Shown in pieces: positions 12,504-26,257 of a stretch of 64,000 nucleotides of DNA (position 1 is the first letter of the stretch; each line of letters opens with the position of its first letter). The position numbers and the translations under genes are program-made. The stretch is taken from contig JAWZSP010000007.1 of assembly GCA_034401135.1 (NCBI GenBank), forward strand, positions 3,534,001 through 3,598,000, written 5' to 3'. Source of the stretch: Volutella citrinella. Its lineage: Eukaryota; Ascomycota; Sordariomycetes; Hypocreales; Nectriaceae. The notes under the pieces are model-generated. The model worked only from the letters and a program-made list of their open reading frames with translations, did no database searches and was not told the DNA's origin.

Positions 12504-15500
12504 ATGTCCCTCGACCAAGGCGCTCCAAATGTGGACCATTTAGTGGCACATGAGAGCCTTCAAAATGAAACCCGATCTCAAGATGGGCGCTCGAGCGACG
12601 GGAGCCCAGCGCCCTCTAGTCACGACCCCTACTATACGAATGATGGTATGGTGGATTTATTCCTACGGCGATGACCCAGCTAATTGTCCAAGACATCGCG
12701 ACCCTGCATGCGGTAGTCTCAGCGGCCCAGGAGCTGCTGGACTCGTCTCCTGAACCCAAGCCGCTGCCTGTTGACGTCCTCTTCCGAGCCTACGACACTA
12801 TCCTACCGACCTATGGCCGAGATCCTGAGACGGACCAACACCTGTCACCATTGGTCTTCAGGGTTGGAGGAGAGAGGGGTGATGGCTCGCTTTTTGATAA
12901 GCTACATGTTATTCTTGGCCGCATGGGCATCGTGCTCGAGTTTGGGGACAATACAACAACGTCGGCTCAATCGTCAATCTCCAGACCATCTCATTCTCCC
13001 AGTACGGAGGAGCGGAACAACGGTCCGCTAGACATTCAAGAGCCAGAGCCCGAGGTTGTGGACACCTCCCCAAAGCCTTCCCGATCGCCTTCACCACTAC
13101 CAGTCAACCCGCCGGAAGTACCCGCCGCCAGCCATGACGGCCGCAATGGCGATACTCGATTGGGCTCGAAAATGGCGGTCTTGGACCGATGGCGTGCCCT
13201 TGCAATGGCCGCCAGACTGCGAGAGGATGATGCGGCTTCAGAACCATCAGCAGCAAGTGTTGATGGCCTCCAGCGAGGTCAGTCAAATGGACCGGACATG
13301 GACCAGACCCGAAAGACCTCACAAATACCCAATCACCGTGTGACGAATGCTGTCGACACAGAACAATCGTTGAACGCCGTCAACCGGGAGTATATATCAA
13401 CTGGGTCCACATTCAAGGAGCCCAAGACGTCGACTAGCCACTTAACGTTACGCTCCGCCAAGTCTGAGGGTATGGCCAAGGTAGTTACTGGGCCGATCGA
13501 AGAATCCATCTCATCGATAGGGAAGCATGCTACTGAAGCTGCTGTCCCTGACATTGAGACACAGCTAAGTCAGCACGCGAAAGAGGCAACAGGCATCCCC
13601 CCAACGCCTTTATTTGAGCAGCCCGAAGTTCCAGTACCCAACCCGGAGCCTCAACAGCTTGCCACGAGCACTGCTCTTCAAGAGCGAGCAGCGACTTTGC
13701 CAGTGACTTTGCCGTCCAAGGTATCCGAAGACGGCCAACCCCCTCAGCCGCTGCCGGTGCCGCAAACCCCACCCCGCCGAGACCAGCAAAGCACAAACCA
13801 GGATGAACTGTTGAGGCTGGCAGGGCGAGCGCGGGAGATTCATCTTGCTAGCAAAGTTTTCAACCACTGGGCTGATCGCACGGCTCGGCGACTGGAGCGT
13901 GATGCAGTTGCTAGGCGACACATGATTCGATTTCGTTGTTTCCGGTCTTGGAGCCAGGTGCCGGAATCGAGAGAGACGGCAATAGATCAAATGAGAGTCA
14001 CCACCGCATTAAAAAAATGGCAGCGATTCGTTCGAGGAGACAAAGTACTACCAGCTACTGTAGCTTCGGTCCAACAACGACACCAAGTGAGATCGGCTCA
14101 AGCGGTCATTGACAAGTGGTCATGTAGCCAACTCCGGGACGCAGCCTGCGTTGCCACGGTTGCGCGAACAAGAAAAAGATCAACTTTGAAGTGGGCGGAA
14201 CAAGCTTCGGCAAACGCAGCACTTCATGAGGCCATTATGATTCAGACTCGCAACCGCTCCATTGAAGATGCCTGCAAACGATGGGCTGGCCTTTCGGGAA
14301 AGAATGCTTTGCAAAGGACCGCCGCCTCTCGCCTTGCAGCAACACAACAATCTTTTGACAGCTTACGAGAATGGTGGGACCAAACAGAGATTTCGCGGCG
14401 AGCCACCATGTATCGTCGAGGTCTGCTATTGGGCAAGGCAGTCTTTGCATTTGACCATTGGAGCCTGCAAGCACGAACACAGGCGTACATATCTAACGAG
14501 CAGTATCTGGCTGTCACAAAAGCTGCCGGCCAATGGTTACAAAGGTCTCAAAATGAGATCATCATGCGACGTGATGCCACCGAGTATTCTCAACATCGGC
14601 TGAAGCAACTAGGATTGGACTGCCTGCATCGATCGTCACGAAATGGCTCACAACTCAATGTCCTAAGGGAACGAACCCGCCTCTATCTACGATCCGCTGA
14701 ATTCATGAGGGTTCTTGACGGAGCGGTTAAGCACCGAAAGATAAAAGAAAAGGAAATGGTTAGGCGGCATCTTATGACAAGGTACACTCAAGTGTCTTCC
14801 GCGAGGAAAAAGCGAGCTGCTTTCCGGGCAATTGATCAGTGGAAGGCGATGGCCGTGCGACAGAACTCACAACAGCTCCGCAGTGTTGAGCTGCTGGAGA
14901 GAAAGATGTCCACTGAAGTCGTTGCGGCTGTAGACACATGGCTTGAACTTGCTGAAGAAGGGCAAAAGGCTATGCAAGTGGCTCACGCATATGCCACGAA
15001 TGACTGGTTGGACACTTGGGCTGATCGAGTCACCCAGCTTCGAGATCAGGAGGATGATGCTTGGCAGCTCTGGGCCAGTGCACAGCAGCGATACTTTCTA
15101 AAAACGTGGTCAATCGCCTCTCTACAACGAAGCGGACAGGCCCACACTGCTTCAGAGGTCTGCAAGAAACACGATCGTGAGAAGCGCCAGCGAGTGTTGC
15201 AGATTTGGAGAGATCGTGGTCTGGACCGAGAGCGCGGAGGCTTTGGTGAATATATCCATCATCATGCCGGCCACTCGGCTTCTACCGTGATTCACCCACC
15301 GAAAAGCCATGGCGTCAGCCGACGATCAATGCCTCTCTGGTTGCACGAGGCCAAGGCCAACGATAGGCCTCAGGATTTTTCCGGGTCGGCATTGGAAACA
15401 CCAACCCGTTGGACTGGGCAAGCTCTACCTATGTCTGCTGTTCTGCGGCGGAGTGAAATGGCACCCGTCAGAGAGGCTGATGAGGAGAAGGCAACTTCAT

Positions 15501-15988
15501 CTGTTGCAGGCGATGAGGATGCCGCGGGGCTATCGCCAATTCGAAGCAGGTTTTTAAATCCCAGAGCTGGGAGATTCAGCGCCGCAGCATCTACAACTCC
15601 AAGGGGACCCGTGCCACCACACATTGAACGGGGTTTCGACACACCAGATCCCGAGGCTGGTCCATTCGGGAAGAGACTTGGGTTGCGGTCAACCATACAA
15701 GTGCCACCCAGCCACGGAAAACGTGGCACCTCGGGCCTTGCAATCGCAGGGCCGGATCAGCGCCACTCCCATCTTCCTCAGCGGCACGTCGAGAAGACTA
15801 AAGTGTCGGCCTATCAGCTTGCCAGCAGAAGGATGATGCTGGGAGCGAGAGAGCGAGGACGCCCTTCTCCGTTGTCTGCACTAAGCACAGGAAGTAAGTC
15901 TGTGGGAGCTGGGTTGCCTCGCTCAAATCTGGCTTCTGGGCGGTCGAGATTTGCCGACTCAGCCACGTCTACCCGTGTTCAATCGTAA
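12504..15988 (+). CDS. sfi1: Sfi1 centrin-binding protein of the spindle pole body
   Basis: Exons 12504-12645 and 12693-15988 give 1,145 aa. Sfi1 is the filament protein of the half-bridge that binds centrin/Cdc31 and drives spindle pole body duplication. The central part, about residues 430-885, has a dozen or so spaced tryptophan repeats such as KVFNHWADRTARRL, ALKKWQRFVRG, AIDQWKAMA, WLDTWADRV and VLQIWRDRGLDRE, which are the centrin-binding repeats. The N-terminal segment after the intron (LLDSSPEPKPLPVDVLF, then GRMGIVLEF) matches the fungal Sfi1 N-terminal region. The 47-nt intron at 12646-12692 contains an in-frame ATG at 12671 that should not be taken as the start; splicing joins YYTND to DIATLHAVV. 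The C-terminal 260 residues look disordered. Confidence 0.9.
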
Positions 15989-16672
15989 TAATAATGACAT
16001 CGGGGTCGCGGATATTTGGGGCATCCGCGCACCAAGGCTGAGGCAAGAGATGTTTGCTAGGGTGATGAGAGTACGGGCGTTGGAAAGAGTTCTTGGATGC
16101 AATTAGAGTTCTTCCCTCGATACCCATTTGATATTTGATTTAGCGGCAAGGAACGGTTGGAGTTGAAAATTTAGCATTGTAATGCAGCATGGTATAAGTT
16201 CACTTGAAGCGACCAACGTGTGCATTGCAACGGCGAGAGGCGAAGAGAATACAAGCTGGGCCTTGAACTTGCCCTTTTTCTCGAATCTATCTGCACACGC
16301 AGTCTATCTTTCTAGATTCGGATAGGAGGGCCATTCACATGACAATAGGATGCAAGTGAGGTGCATTGCTGGCAGAAGCTCGATTGAGGACGCAGTCAAG
16401 GCAGCCAGTCTCCTTCATATGCCGCCCACACCCACCCACCTGAGCCAATGCCCAATGGCGGGTGCACGGACCACAATTCCCGCGCATCGTCACGTCACTG
16501 CCCACCAAGGTAGAACCACGGCAGCAGCTATCCCAGCTCACAGATTCAAGCTCCAGTGGCATCGCCTCCTTTACTACCACATGGTGATCCCATCACGGCC
16601 ATCGACCAGCGCGCGTGCCCGACGCCCCCAACCCCCCCTAAGCATGATCGTAGCACCCCGACCACTGGTAGC
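15989..16672. other. Intergenic region between sfi1 and rav1
   Basis: 684 bases with the 3' flank of sfi1 and the promoter of rav1. Small frames at 16,335-16,771 are low-complexity and overlap the C-rich leader. Nothing else is recognised. Confidence 0.45.
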
Positions 16673-19600
16673 ATGAAAGCCGTCTTGCCTGGCAAGCCAC
16701 AGGCAAGGCTCCAGGGTCTAGCCTCTGGTTACTGGGACGGTCGACACATAAACGTAAGCTCCAAACGATGACCAGATCCCCAGTTGACTTGGCTAAAATT
16801 GTGGCATTTTGGCAGGCCTACATTACCGGTAGTGCGTTTGCGATTCTGAACGGCTCCCGATCCATCTTCCAAACCGTTTACGATGACACCCAGCAACAAC
16901 TCGAGGCTATCTGTCTCGACGAGGCAACTGGCAAGATAGCTACATGCACGGCGACCGAGGTCCGGATCTACAAACCCTTCGGGTCTCGCGAAGACACTCT
17001 CAAGGTCGATATAGTGCCCAAACCCATATCGCATTTCCGTGGCTCACAAGTCTGTAGTGGGCGCTTGAGTCGACATTCCCAATACTCGATCCGGCCAGCG
17101 AGACGATATGCGCCGCTCTGTCTTGGGGCGGCTCCGAAGAGCTTCTAGTTGCGACCGCCTCTCTCTCTCTCTATAATACTAGCAAGATTCCGAAGTGTTC
17201 TTGGCAAAAGAAGCTCCCTGCTGCCGCCAGAATCGCCGCGCTCTCCTACGACTCGGCCTATATTGCGTCGGTCGGTTCACACGATCGCCTCGTCAAGGTT
17301 TGGCGCCGATTGACCTATGGTTCCGATGATGTGCGCTTCGATCTGTCATATCTCCGCCATCCAGATGCTGTTACGACAATCCGATGGCGCAAGCCATTTC
17401 ACCTTGAGCAAGCTGTCGAGAACGCCCTTTATACGATGTGCATGGATAAGTGTGTGCGTATCTGGACGCCGACCGACACCTCACAGGGGAAGCATTGGCA
17501 GCTTTGGGGGAAGATTGACCTTTGTGCGCCGACACAGGACTTTCCAAATCCCCGAGATATCCAGCTGTCTTTCATCCTGGACGGCCGAGACTTTACGGCT
17601 TCCGTCGAGAAAGCTGTTGAGGATCGAATGTCTGACGATCCCACAACTGACGAAATCGCCATCGAGCATATCGTTGCCATTGCGAATAAGAATCCCGAGA
17701 TATGCCTCGCCTTTGATAGCCACGGATTTATGTCTGCATGGGCTCTAGAAAACGTGTCGAGTGCCACTGCAAAGTCCTCGTCCATCTTTAATGCCGCGCA
17801 GGTGAAGTCGGCTCATATTGAGCAGTTCACGCAATTCCTAAGAAGCCCCGAGCCGCAGTATGCCGAAGTTCAGTCCTACTGCGACAAGAAGACGGGCAAG
17901 GTGCATATCCTGGTTCATGCGTTTGATGGGCGCATCGGGGTGTTTACCAGCAGCGTCGCTGATCTGCTCGATCCCACTACCAACAACCGTCGATTGAATC
18001 TCGATACCATTTGGTCAGGTCATTCGGCCTCCATTGCAAAAATTGTTCGAAACTACAGCGGCAGATCTGTTGTGTCCCGAACTCCAGATGGTGAGAGCAT
18101 CGTTTGGAAGCACGGAATAGGCAAGTCAGTCCGGTCAGGTCTCAGCCTAACTCGTGCAAGCGTCATCCCGACGAAGGAACACATTCACCGTATCACGGTT
18201 CTTCGTAAAGGTCGTTTCGTTGTCTTTCTGCAGAAGGGAAGCATATCCTTGTGGGACTGCCGCGCGCGTCAGGCTGGCCTGCTGGCGAAAGCGAGCTACG
18301 AATTGCCTGGCAAGCCTCTTTGCCTAATTATTCTCCCACGTCGTCAGGTCAAGGATTATACAATAGCACACATCGCCACCGTAACGTCCGAACGACAAGG
18401 CATTGTGTGGGAAGTCAGCCTGCCACGATACTTTGATGACCCAAATACGACGAAAGGGGCGGCCATCGAGGAGTTTTGCCGCTTCAAGCTCGACAATGCG
18501 GATGGCCTAGCTTATGTTTTGCCAGTAGACCCTGCTGGCTCGTCCCCCGTCGTATCAGGATTCTTGGATATATTCGCCAGGGATGTGGCCATCTCGTACA
18601 CGAAATCTGGCCGCGTTGACTTTTGGACGGCACGAGTCGACCCGACTCAGGCCAAGGTCGGATGGCTATGCACCTGCTCCACGGAAACTGGTCTGACTGA
18701 CCCTGCTCTAGTCAGCGGGAGCACGTTGAAGAAAGCCGCATTGGTTAACTCAACTCGGTCACAGCTGACCATCTGGGATGTGGGCGGTTCCCGGCTCGAG
18801 TACGATAACGATTTCGAAGAACACAATGTGATTCAGGATCTCGACTGGACTTCAACGCCCGACGCTCAGTCAATCCTCGCTGTTGGCTTCCCGTACCGTG
18901 TCATCTTACTCTCGCAGATGCGGTTCGACTACCTGAACAAGGGCCCGGCCTGGGCCCAAATCAGAGAAATCAGCATTCGAGAATCCACACCACACCCCAT
19001 TGGTGATTCGGCATGGCTCGGGGATGGAAATCTGGTCATTGGAGCAGGCAATCAGATGTTTGTTCAAGATCGAAACGTCAGCGTGACTGAGTCTCTGCGC
19101 TCAGACCTGCGTCTGCCACCTCGCAAGGATGGAACGTGGGATCTCTTTGAGGTTGTGCAGAGATTCAATGGACCCCTACCTGTCTTTCACCCGCAGTTTC
19201 TCATTCAATCCATTCTCTGTGGGAAGGGCGACCTGGTCCGGAGGACGCTGGTGGCGTTGAACAAGGTGCTGAGGTACCATATTGAAGGAGAGTCGATTGA
19301 CGATTACCTTGATATGGATATAACGCAGTTCTACACCTCGGATGTAAGCTGTCCATTTTCTACCCCTTCCTATAAGCATGATACTTAACCCCCTCATTAG
19401 CAACCCAGCTCAAAAGCTGTAGGCAAGAGTTCGAAGTACTATGCCAATTGGGGAGCGGACGACAACCAGGAAGACCATGATGTGTTTACCGAGGAGATGG
19501 CATCGTCGATCAACGACAGCTTGACAAAGATCAACATTTCCCAGCTCTCCGGGCACGAGCAAATACAGCTCGCAGATATCATCGAATGTGTAGCTCTGGT

Positions 19601-20998
19601 AGAACGCCACCGTCGCTCCATGGACGAGAACGGAGCACGGTTCATGCTCTTCTTTCGGCAGCATGCACTCCGCAAAGGCCGTACAAACGAAATGCAGCTT
19701 TCATGGCGAGAGATCAACTGGGCGTATCATTCTAACAGTCAGGATATATTGACCGACTTTGTATCCCGACAATACCACGGCACCATGCGTTGGGCGCACG
19801 CGCGCGAAAGCGGTTTGTTCATGTGGCTGACGGATTCTGCCGCATTGGTAAGTGTTCCGTCCCGATGTACCCCCTTTAATGGACGAGGCTAAGAAGAGGT
19901 CGCAGAAGAAGCATTTTGAAACAATCGCAAGAAACGAGTACACCAAGACTGAGGATAAGAACCCCGTTGACTGTAGCCTCTTCTACCTGGCCCTTCGCAA
20001 GAAAGTGGTACTACAAGGGCTATGGAGAATGGCCACCTGGAACAAGGAGCAGTCTGCAACGTACCGGCTATTGGCAAACAACTTTGATGAACCAAAGTGG
20101 AGAACAACGGCGTTGAAAAATGCGTATGCGCTGCTCAGTAAACGACGGTTTGGTAGGAATCACGTACACTTGAGCTCGGTGGCACGCTAACTAACTGGTC
20201 GCAGAATACGCTGCAGCATTCTTCCTCTTGGCAGACCACCTCCAGAATGCAGTGGACATTTGCTTGAGACAGCTCAAAGATATGCAATTGGCGATTGCCA
20301 TTGCGAGAGTGTACGAAGGGGACAATGGTCCTGTGTTGCGTCGGCTGCTCCAGGAAGAGGTACTTCCGCTGGCGGCGCAGGAAGGCAACCGATGGCTGGC
20401 GTCATGGGCGTTTTGGATGCTCGGTCGCAAGGATGTTGCCGTCCGAGCCTTGATTGTAGGGACATTGCAATTGCCGATGTGTGTATATGACCCCCACTGA
20501 CCATCTCACAGACTCCCGTGTACACGCTTCTCGAGACGCCTTGCTCGCCTGACATCAAGTCCAGGATGTTCCTGACTGACGACCCCGCTCTCGTGGTGCT
20601 GTACTCACATCTGCGACACCAAACCCTCCAAACATTGCGCGGCGCTTCCAAGGTTACGCCAAAGGTAGAGTGGGAGTTCGTGCTCCACAGCGCAAAAATC
20701 TATGATCGAATGGGCTGTGACCTTCTCGGCCTCGACCTGGGTACGTTTCCGCAGCTGGAACAAATGTAGGGAGGGTTTTGCTAACGCGAAGTCAGTTCGA
20801 AACTGGGAGTTCCAGCAGCCAGCAGAAGCCGGTCTCGGCGGCGAAGTCAACCCTCTAAAGCTGTTGCGCCGTCGTCGCAGCTCGCTCGTCGTGGCTGACC
20901 TGCCCTCTCCCACTTTGCAGTTTGGTCCGAAAGCTGTGCCGCCAACAACTTACGAGGAGCCCGATGCGAACTCGCTGTTGGATAGCTTTGGGTTCTAG
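16673..20998 (+). CDS. rav1: RAVE complex subunit Rav1 (V-ATPase assembly; rabconnectin-3 family)
   Basis: Eight exons (16673-16753, 16816-17004, 17058-19343, 19401-19847, 19906-20152, 20205-20455, 20512-20740, 20796-20998) give 1,310 aa. Rav1 is the WD-repeat scaffold of the RAVE complex, which reassembles V1 with V0 of the vacuolar ATPase when glucose is available. The first ~650 residues carry WD-type blocks (SVGSHDRLVKVWRR, MCMDKCVRIWTP) and the rest matches the Rav1 C-terminal domain (NPVDCSLFYLALRKK, WRTTALKNAYALLSKRRFEYAA, AAQEGNRWLASWAFWML). All seven introns are 52-62 nt. For intron 4 the AG at 19905 is preferred over the one at 19890 because it keeps family spacing. The start at 16673 is supported by the first splice in frame. 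Confidence 0.9.
17158..17174 (+). repeat. CT microsatellite inside the rav1 coding region
   Basis: A (CT)n run lies within exon 3 of rav1 and encodes Ala-Ser-Leu-Ser-Leu-Tyr. It is a possible slippage site. Because the repeat unit is 2 bp, any change in copy number other than by three units would shift the frame. Confidence 0.7.
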
Positions 20999-21616
20999 AA
21001 TATTGGGGGCATTGGAGATCTGTTTAATCATGTACGAATATTCTTTTGCTCACTATGGGGTCCTCCCCTGTTCATTGGCATATCAAGACGCGCCCTCTCG
21101 AAGGCCCATTAGGGGGGAATGTTCTCATAATTAGCTAGCGTAGCGGAATAGGGGATTGGGGCCATGTTATCCGCGTACATGAGCCCGACGCAATGTAATG
21201 GACTCGTCAAGTCCTCAGTGGCAGAGATTACAACCAGAGTGATGAAATGAAGAATGGAGACAACGCGCTAGTCGGGCTGGGTACACCTGCGTGGGTGGAT
21301 GCGGCCCTGCACATCACAACCACTGCGAGGAAGGGTTTGACTGTGTTAATTATAAGAGCTCCCGTATTATCCATCGCAGTTTCCGTCACGTTAGGTATAG
21401 TGCCGACGAAAGGGCGCGTTTGTGAATCCTTGATACCAGAGATTAGGGCGGCCCGTTGCCGAATTAGTCATCGCCATCCATCACCATGAACCACCACTGT
21501 GTGGCGGGGGCAGGTGCTAACTTAGTGTCTACCATGTCAACTACACTACTAGTACAGACCATCCCGCCTCTCTTGGATCGTCCTGCAACCACGCAGGATT
21601 AACCGTCAACAACGCA
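20999..21616. other. Intergenic region between rav1 and the OPT transporter
   Basis: 618 bases. It contains ACTACACTACTAGTAC near 21,540, resembling the TACTA words seen upstream of other genes here. A short frame from the ATG at 21,536 ends after 22 codons just before the transporter start and could be an upstream ORF or an alternative N-terminus; I cannot decide. Confidence 0.4.
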
Positions 21617-24153
21617 ATGGCGCCCCGGGAGATTCCCGGACGCAGCTTCACAGTGCGGGCCGTCGTGGCCGGGCTGGCTGTTGGGACTGTCATCTGCTTC
21701 TCCAACATGTACTTTGGCCTCCAGTCCGGCTGGGTGTCCATCATGTCCATGCCGGCCAGCCTCATGGGCTTTGGCATTTTCAAGATGCTCGCCAAGCACC
21801 TCCGCTTCCCATTTACGCCAGTCGAGAACGTTCTGCTCCAGAGCGTTGCGTGCGGCATGGCCATCATGCCGCTCGGCTGTGGCTTTGTTGGAGTTGTCAG
21901 TCAAACCCCCAAAAAGTGCATCGCTTTCCTTCATGCCTGAATGCTTACAATGCCGCACCAGATCCCCGCCCTCAACTATCTTCTCAAGAAGGAAGAACAG
22001 GGCCCGATAGTTCTGAGTACCTGGCAGCTTATCGTCTGGTCGCTTGGCCTCTGCTATTTTGGCGTCGTCTTCGCGGTTCCCCTGTAAGTATCTGGGCTCA
22101 GCCCCTTGATCTTCGAAAGCTCGAAAGTGACTGACACGGCCGCCCCTCCTGCCACCCCCAGTCGAAGACAAGTCATCATTAGGGAGCGGCTCAAGTTCCC
22201 AAGCGGTTTCAGCACAGCTGTGCTCATCTCAGTCCTGCATGGCCAGGGTGGTTCCTCCTCATCCAAGTCCGAACTTGATGCTGCGGCGCGAGGAGGGTTT
22301 GCCAGTCTTGTTCCTCGGGATGCTGTGTCGAACGCACCACCATTCGACCGCCCAAGAGCTGCAGATCAGGAAGACCAGCGCGGAGAAGTGGGGCCTGACG
22401 AAGATACCACGGACTGGGCGGCCAACATGCGACTCCTGGTCCTGTGCTTTGCTGGATCCGGCCTCTTTACCCTCTGTACCTACTTCTTCCCAGTCCTGCG
22501 TAATCTGCCCCTCTTCGGCACGGTTGCTGCGGAAGCCTGGCTCTGGACCTTTAATCCCAGTCTTGCATACATTGGGCAAGGGATCATCATGGGCACCGAG
22601 ACGACGCTGCACATGCTTCTCGGGGCCGTCATTGGGTGGGGAGTTTTGAGCCCCCTTGCCAAATCTAGAGGCTGGGCTCCTGGTGATATCGATGACTGGG
22701 AGCATGGAAGCAAGGGGTGGATCGTCTGGATCTCACTGGCCATCATGCTTGTCGATGCGGTCGTGAGCCTCGCATTTGTGAGCCTGCGCCCGTTCATCTC
22801 CCTGCAGTCGATACGGGCCATTGCAAACCTTCCCCAGCGTCTTCTACGGGGTGGCGTGAACACAATACTGAGCCCTCGCTCTCAAGAGTATACTCCTTTG
22901 TTCCACGATGACGCCGAGACAACCTCTACAACTGACGTGGACGATGAAGGGTCCCAAGCTGACGTATTAGAAGCCGAAGACGAGGATGATGCGCCCCAGG
23001 AGCAACGCATCGGTGGCAAGTTTGTCTCTGTCAGCCTCATCGCGTCGATAGCGCTTTGCGTGTTGACCATCCACATCGTTTTTGGGGATCTTGTTCCACT
23101 CTACGCCACCATCATCGCCGTGTTCATGGCCCTGGTCCTCAGCATCATGGGAGTGAGGGCTCTGGGCGAGACTGACTTGAACCCTGTGTCCGGCATCAGC
23201 AAGCTAGCCCAGTTGTTCTTTGCGCTCATTATTCCGCAGTCTCACCAATCAAGTGTTCTTATCAACTTGATCGCTGGTGCAGTCGTACGTAAAACTATCC
23301 ACAAGAGTATGCTTGGATGGCTAACAGGTGCAATTTACCATTTAGTCCGAAGCTGTAAGGATTCCCAACCCGTCGAGCAGAGAGGTTTGAAGTAATCGAA
23401 CAAGTTGCTGACTTTTGCAATGCAGGGTGCTCTCCAAGCTGGAGACCTGATGCAAGATCTGAAAACCGGCCACTTGCTGGGCGCTGCGCCCAACGCTCAG
23501 TTCTGGGGCCAGGTCATCGGCGCGACCGGAGGAGCTGTACTCAGTGCTGTCATTTACCAAATTTATACCCGGTTGGTCCATCCCTTTCCGAATACTCAAT
23601 GCGATGGAAACACACAGAAGCTGATGCGTGGGGTTTTTGCAGAGTATACGAAATTCCTGGCGATCTCTTCCAAGTGCCTACGGCATATGTTTGGATTTTC
23701 ACCGCTCGGTTGGTCACAGGCTCAGGCCTCCCATACATGGCCAAAGAAGTTGCCATGGTGGCTGGATCGATCTTCGCGGTGACGACTGTGACACGGACGC
23801 TTGCCTTGGGCAAGAAGTGGCGATCCCTGGTACCTGGTGGCATCGCAGTTGCTGTTGGTAGGTCAACCTCTCTCTGGCTATTTGGTCAAGCTTGCTAACA
23901 CGTCCAACAAGGAATGTACAATGTTCCCTCATTCACGCTGGCCCGGACGTTGGGCGGTTTGCTGGCGTGGTACTGGGTTCACGTTCTACGGCGCACGCAG
24001 ACGCCTTTGATCATCTTGGCATCAGTAAGTATAAGAGAAATCGCAGGGCGTAAACCCGCTAATTAACATGTGCGCCAGGGTTTTATCCTCGGGGAGGGTT
24101 TCCTGAGCATAGTGAATCTATGCTTGCAAAGCATGGGGGTACCTCATCTTTAA
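21617..24153 (+). CDS. OPT-family membrane transporter (YGL114W-like)
   Basis: Eight exons (21617-21895, 21962-22083, 22162-23284, 23346-23354, 23426-23571, 23643-23857, 23912-24024, 24079-24153) give 693 aa. It belongs to the oligopeptide transporter superfamily, in the branch of yeast YGL114W. Evidence is the N-terminal block SFTVRAVVAGLAVGTVICFSN with YFGLQSGWVS, a dozen or more hydrophobic segments, NLIAGAV-SEA-GALQAGDLMQDLKTGH, and YEIPGDLFQVPTAYVW. The substrate is unknown; relatives move peptides, glutathione or metal chelates. A cytoplasmic acidic loop lies at about residues 390-435. Exon 4 is only 9 nt. The transmembrane core is complete; the N-terminus is the least certain part of the model. 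It converges on the PRMT3 gene with 94 bases between stops. Confidence 0.88.
23346..23354 (+). other. 9-nt microexon of the OPT transporter
   Basis: TCCGAAGCT encodes Ser-Glu-Ala and lies between a 61-nt intron (23285-23345, branch site GCTAAC) and a 71-nt intron (23355-23425, branch site GCTGAC). Including it yields the contiguous family motif AGAV-SEA-GALQAGD. Skipping it would remain in frame but delete three conserved residues, and no other splice pairing recovers them. Confidence 0.85.
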
Positions 24154-24247
24154 GTAAGGCAGCATATAGAGGAGTTGCGATTCTAAAACCTCAATCGGCG
24201 TCAATAGATGTTTATTCTTTTTGGGGGATGACGTTGTCTTTCCTATT

Positions 24248-25950
<1,703 letters not shown>

Positions 25951-26257
25951 GTTGGATGGTGCGGCGTTTTGGATTACCCTCTTGGGTTGATTTTTCTTCG
26001 CTCGCTCCTCTACTGCTAGCCCAATCACCAAAGACGACGGCTGTATTATACTGGGCGATTTTGTGGGATTGCTGAGTGCGCTGGAGGGGCCAGTGGGGTG
26101 CGGGCAGTCCAGCCCTGTTTGGGCAATTTCTGGGCCGTTGGGATGCAATGTGTTGGCGGGCCATGCAATCTGGTGAGGCGCCTACAGGTAGGTACGTATA
26201 CATATCTCTATAAGGGGTGTGGTACACGTCTGGCTCACTTCAACATGGCAAGAATGC
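25951..26257 (-). promoter_or_regulatory. Promoter region of the PRMT3 gene / 3' flank of uso1
   Basis: 307 bases between the uso1 stop and the PRMT3 start, both on the minus strand. ACAGGTAGGTACGT at 26,184-26,197 is another copy of the TAGGTA-type motif. No gene is seen. Confidence 0.45.

Noticed and set aside
12671..12692. The ATG at 12,671 as the start of sfi1
   Set aside because: It lies inside a well-formed 47-nt intron; the upstream exon from 12,504 joins in phase and gives the expected N-terminus.
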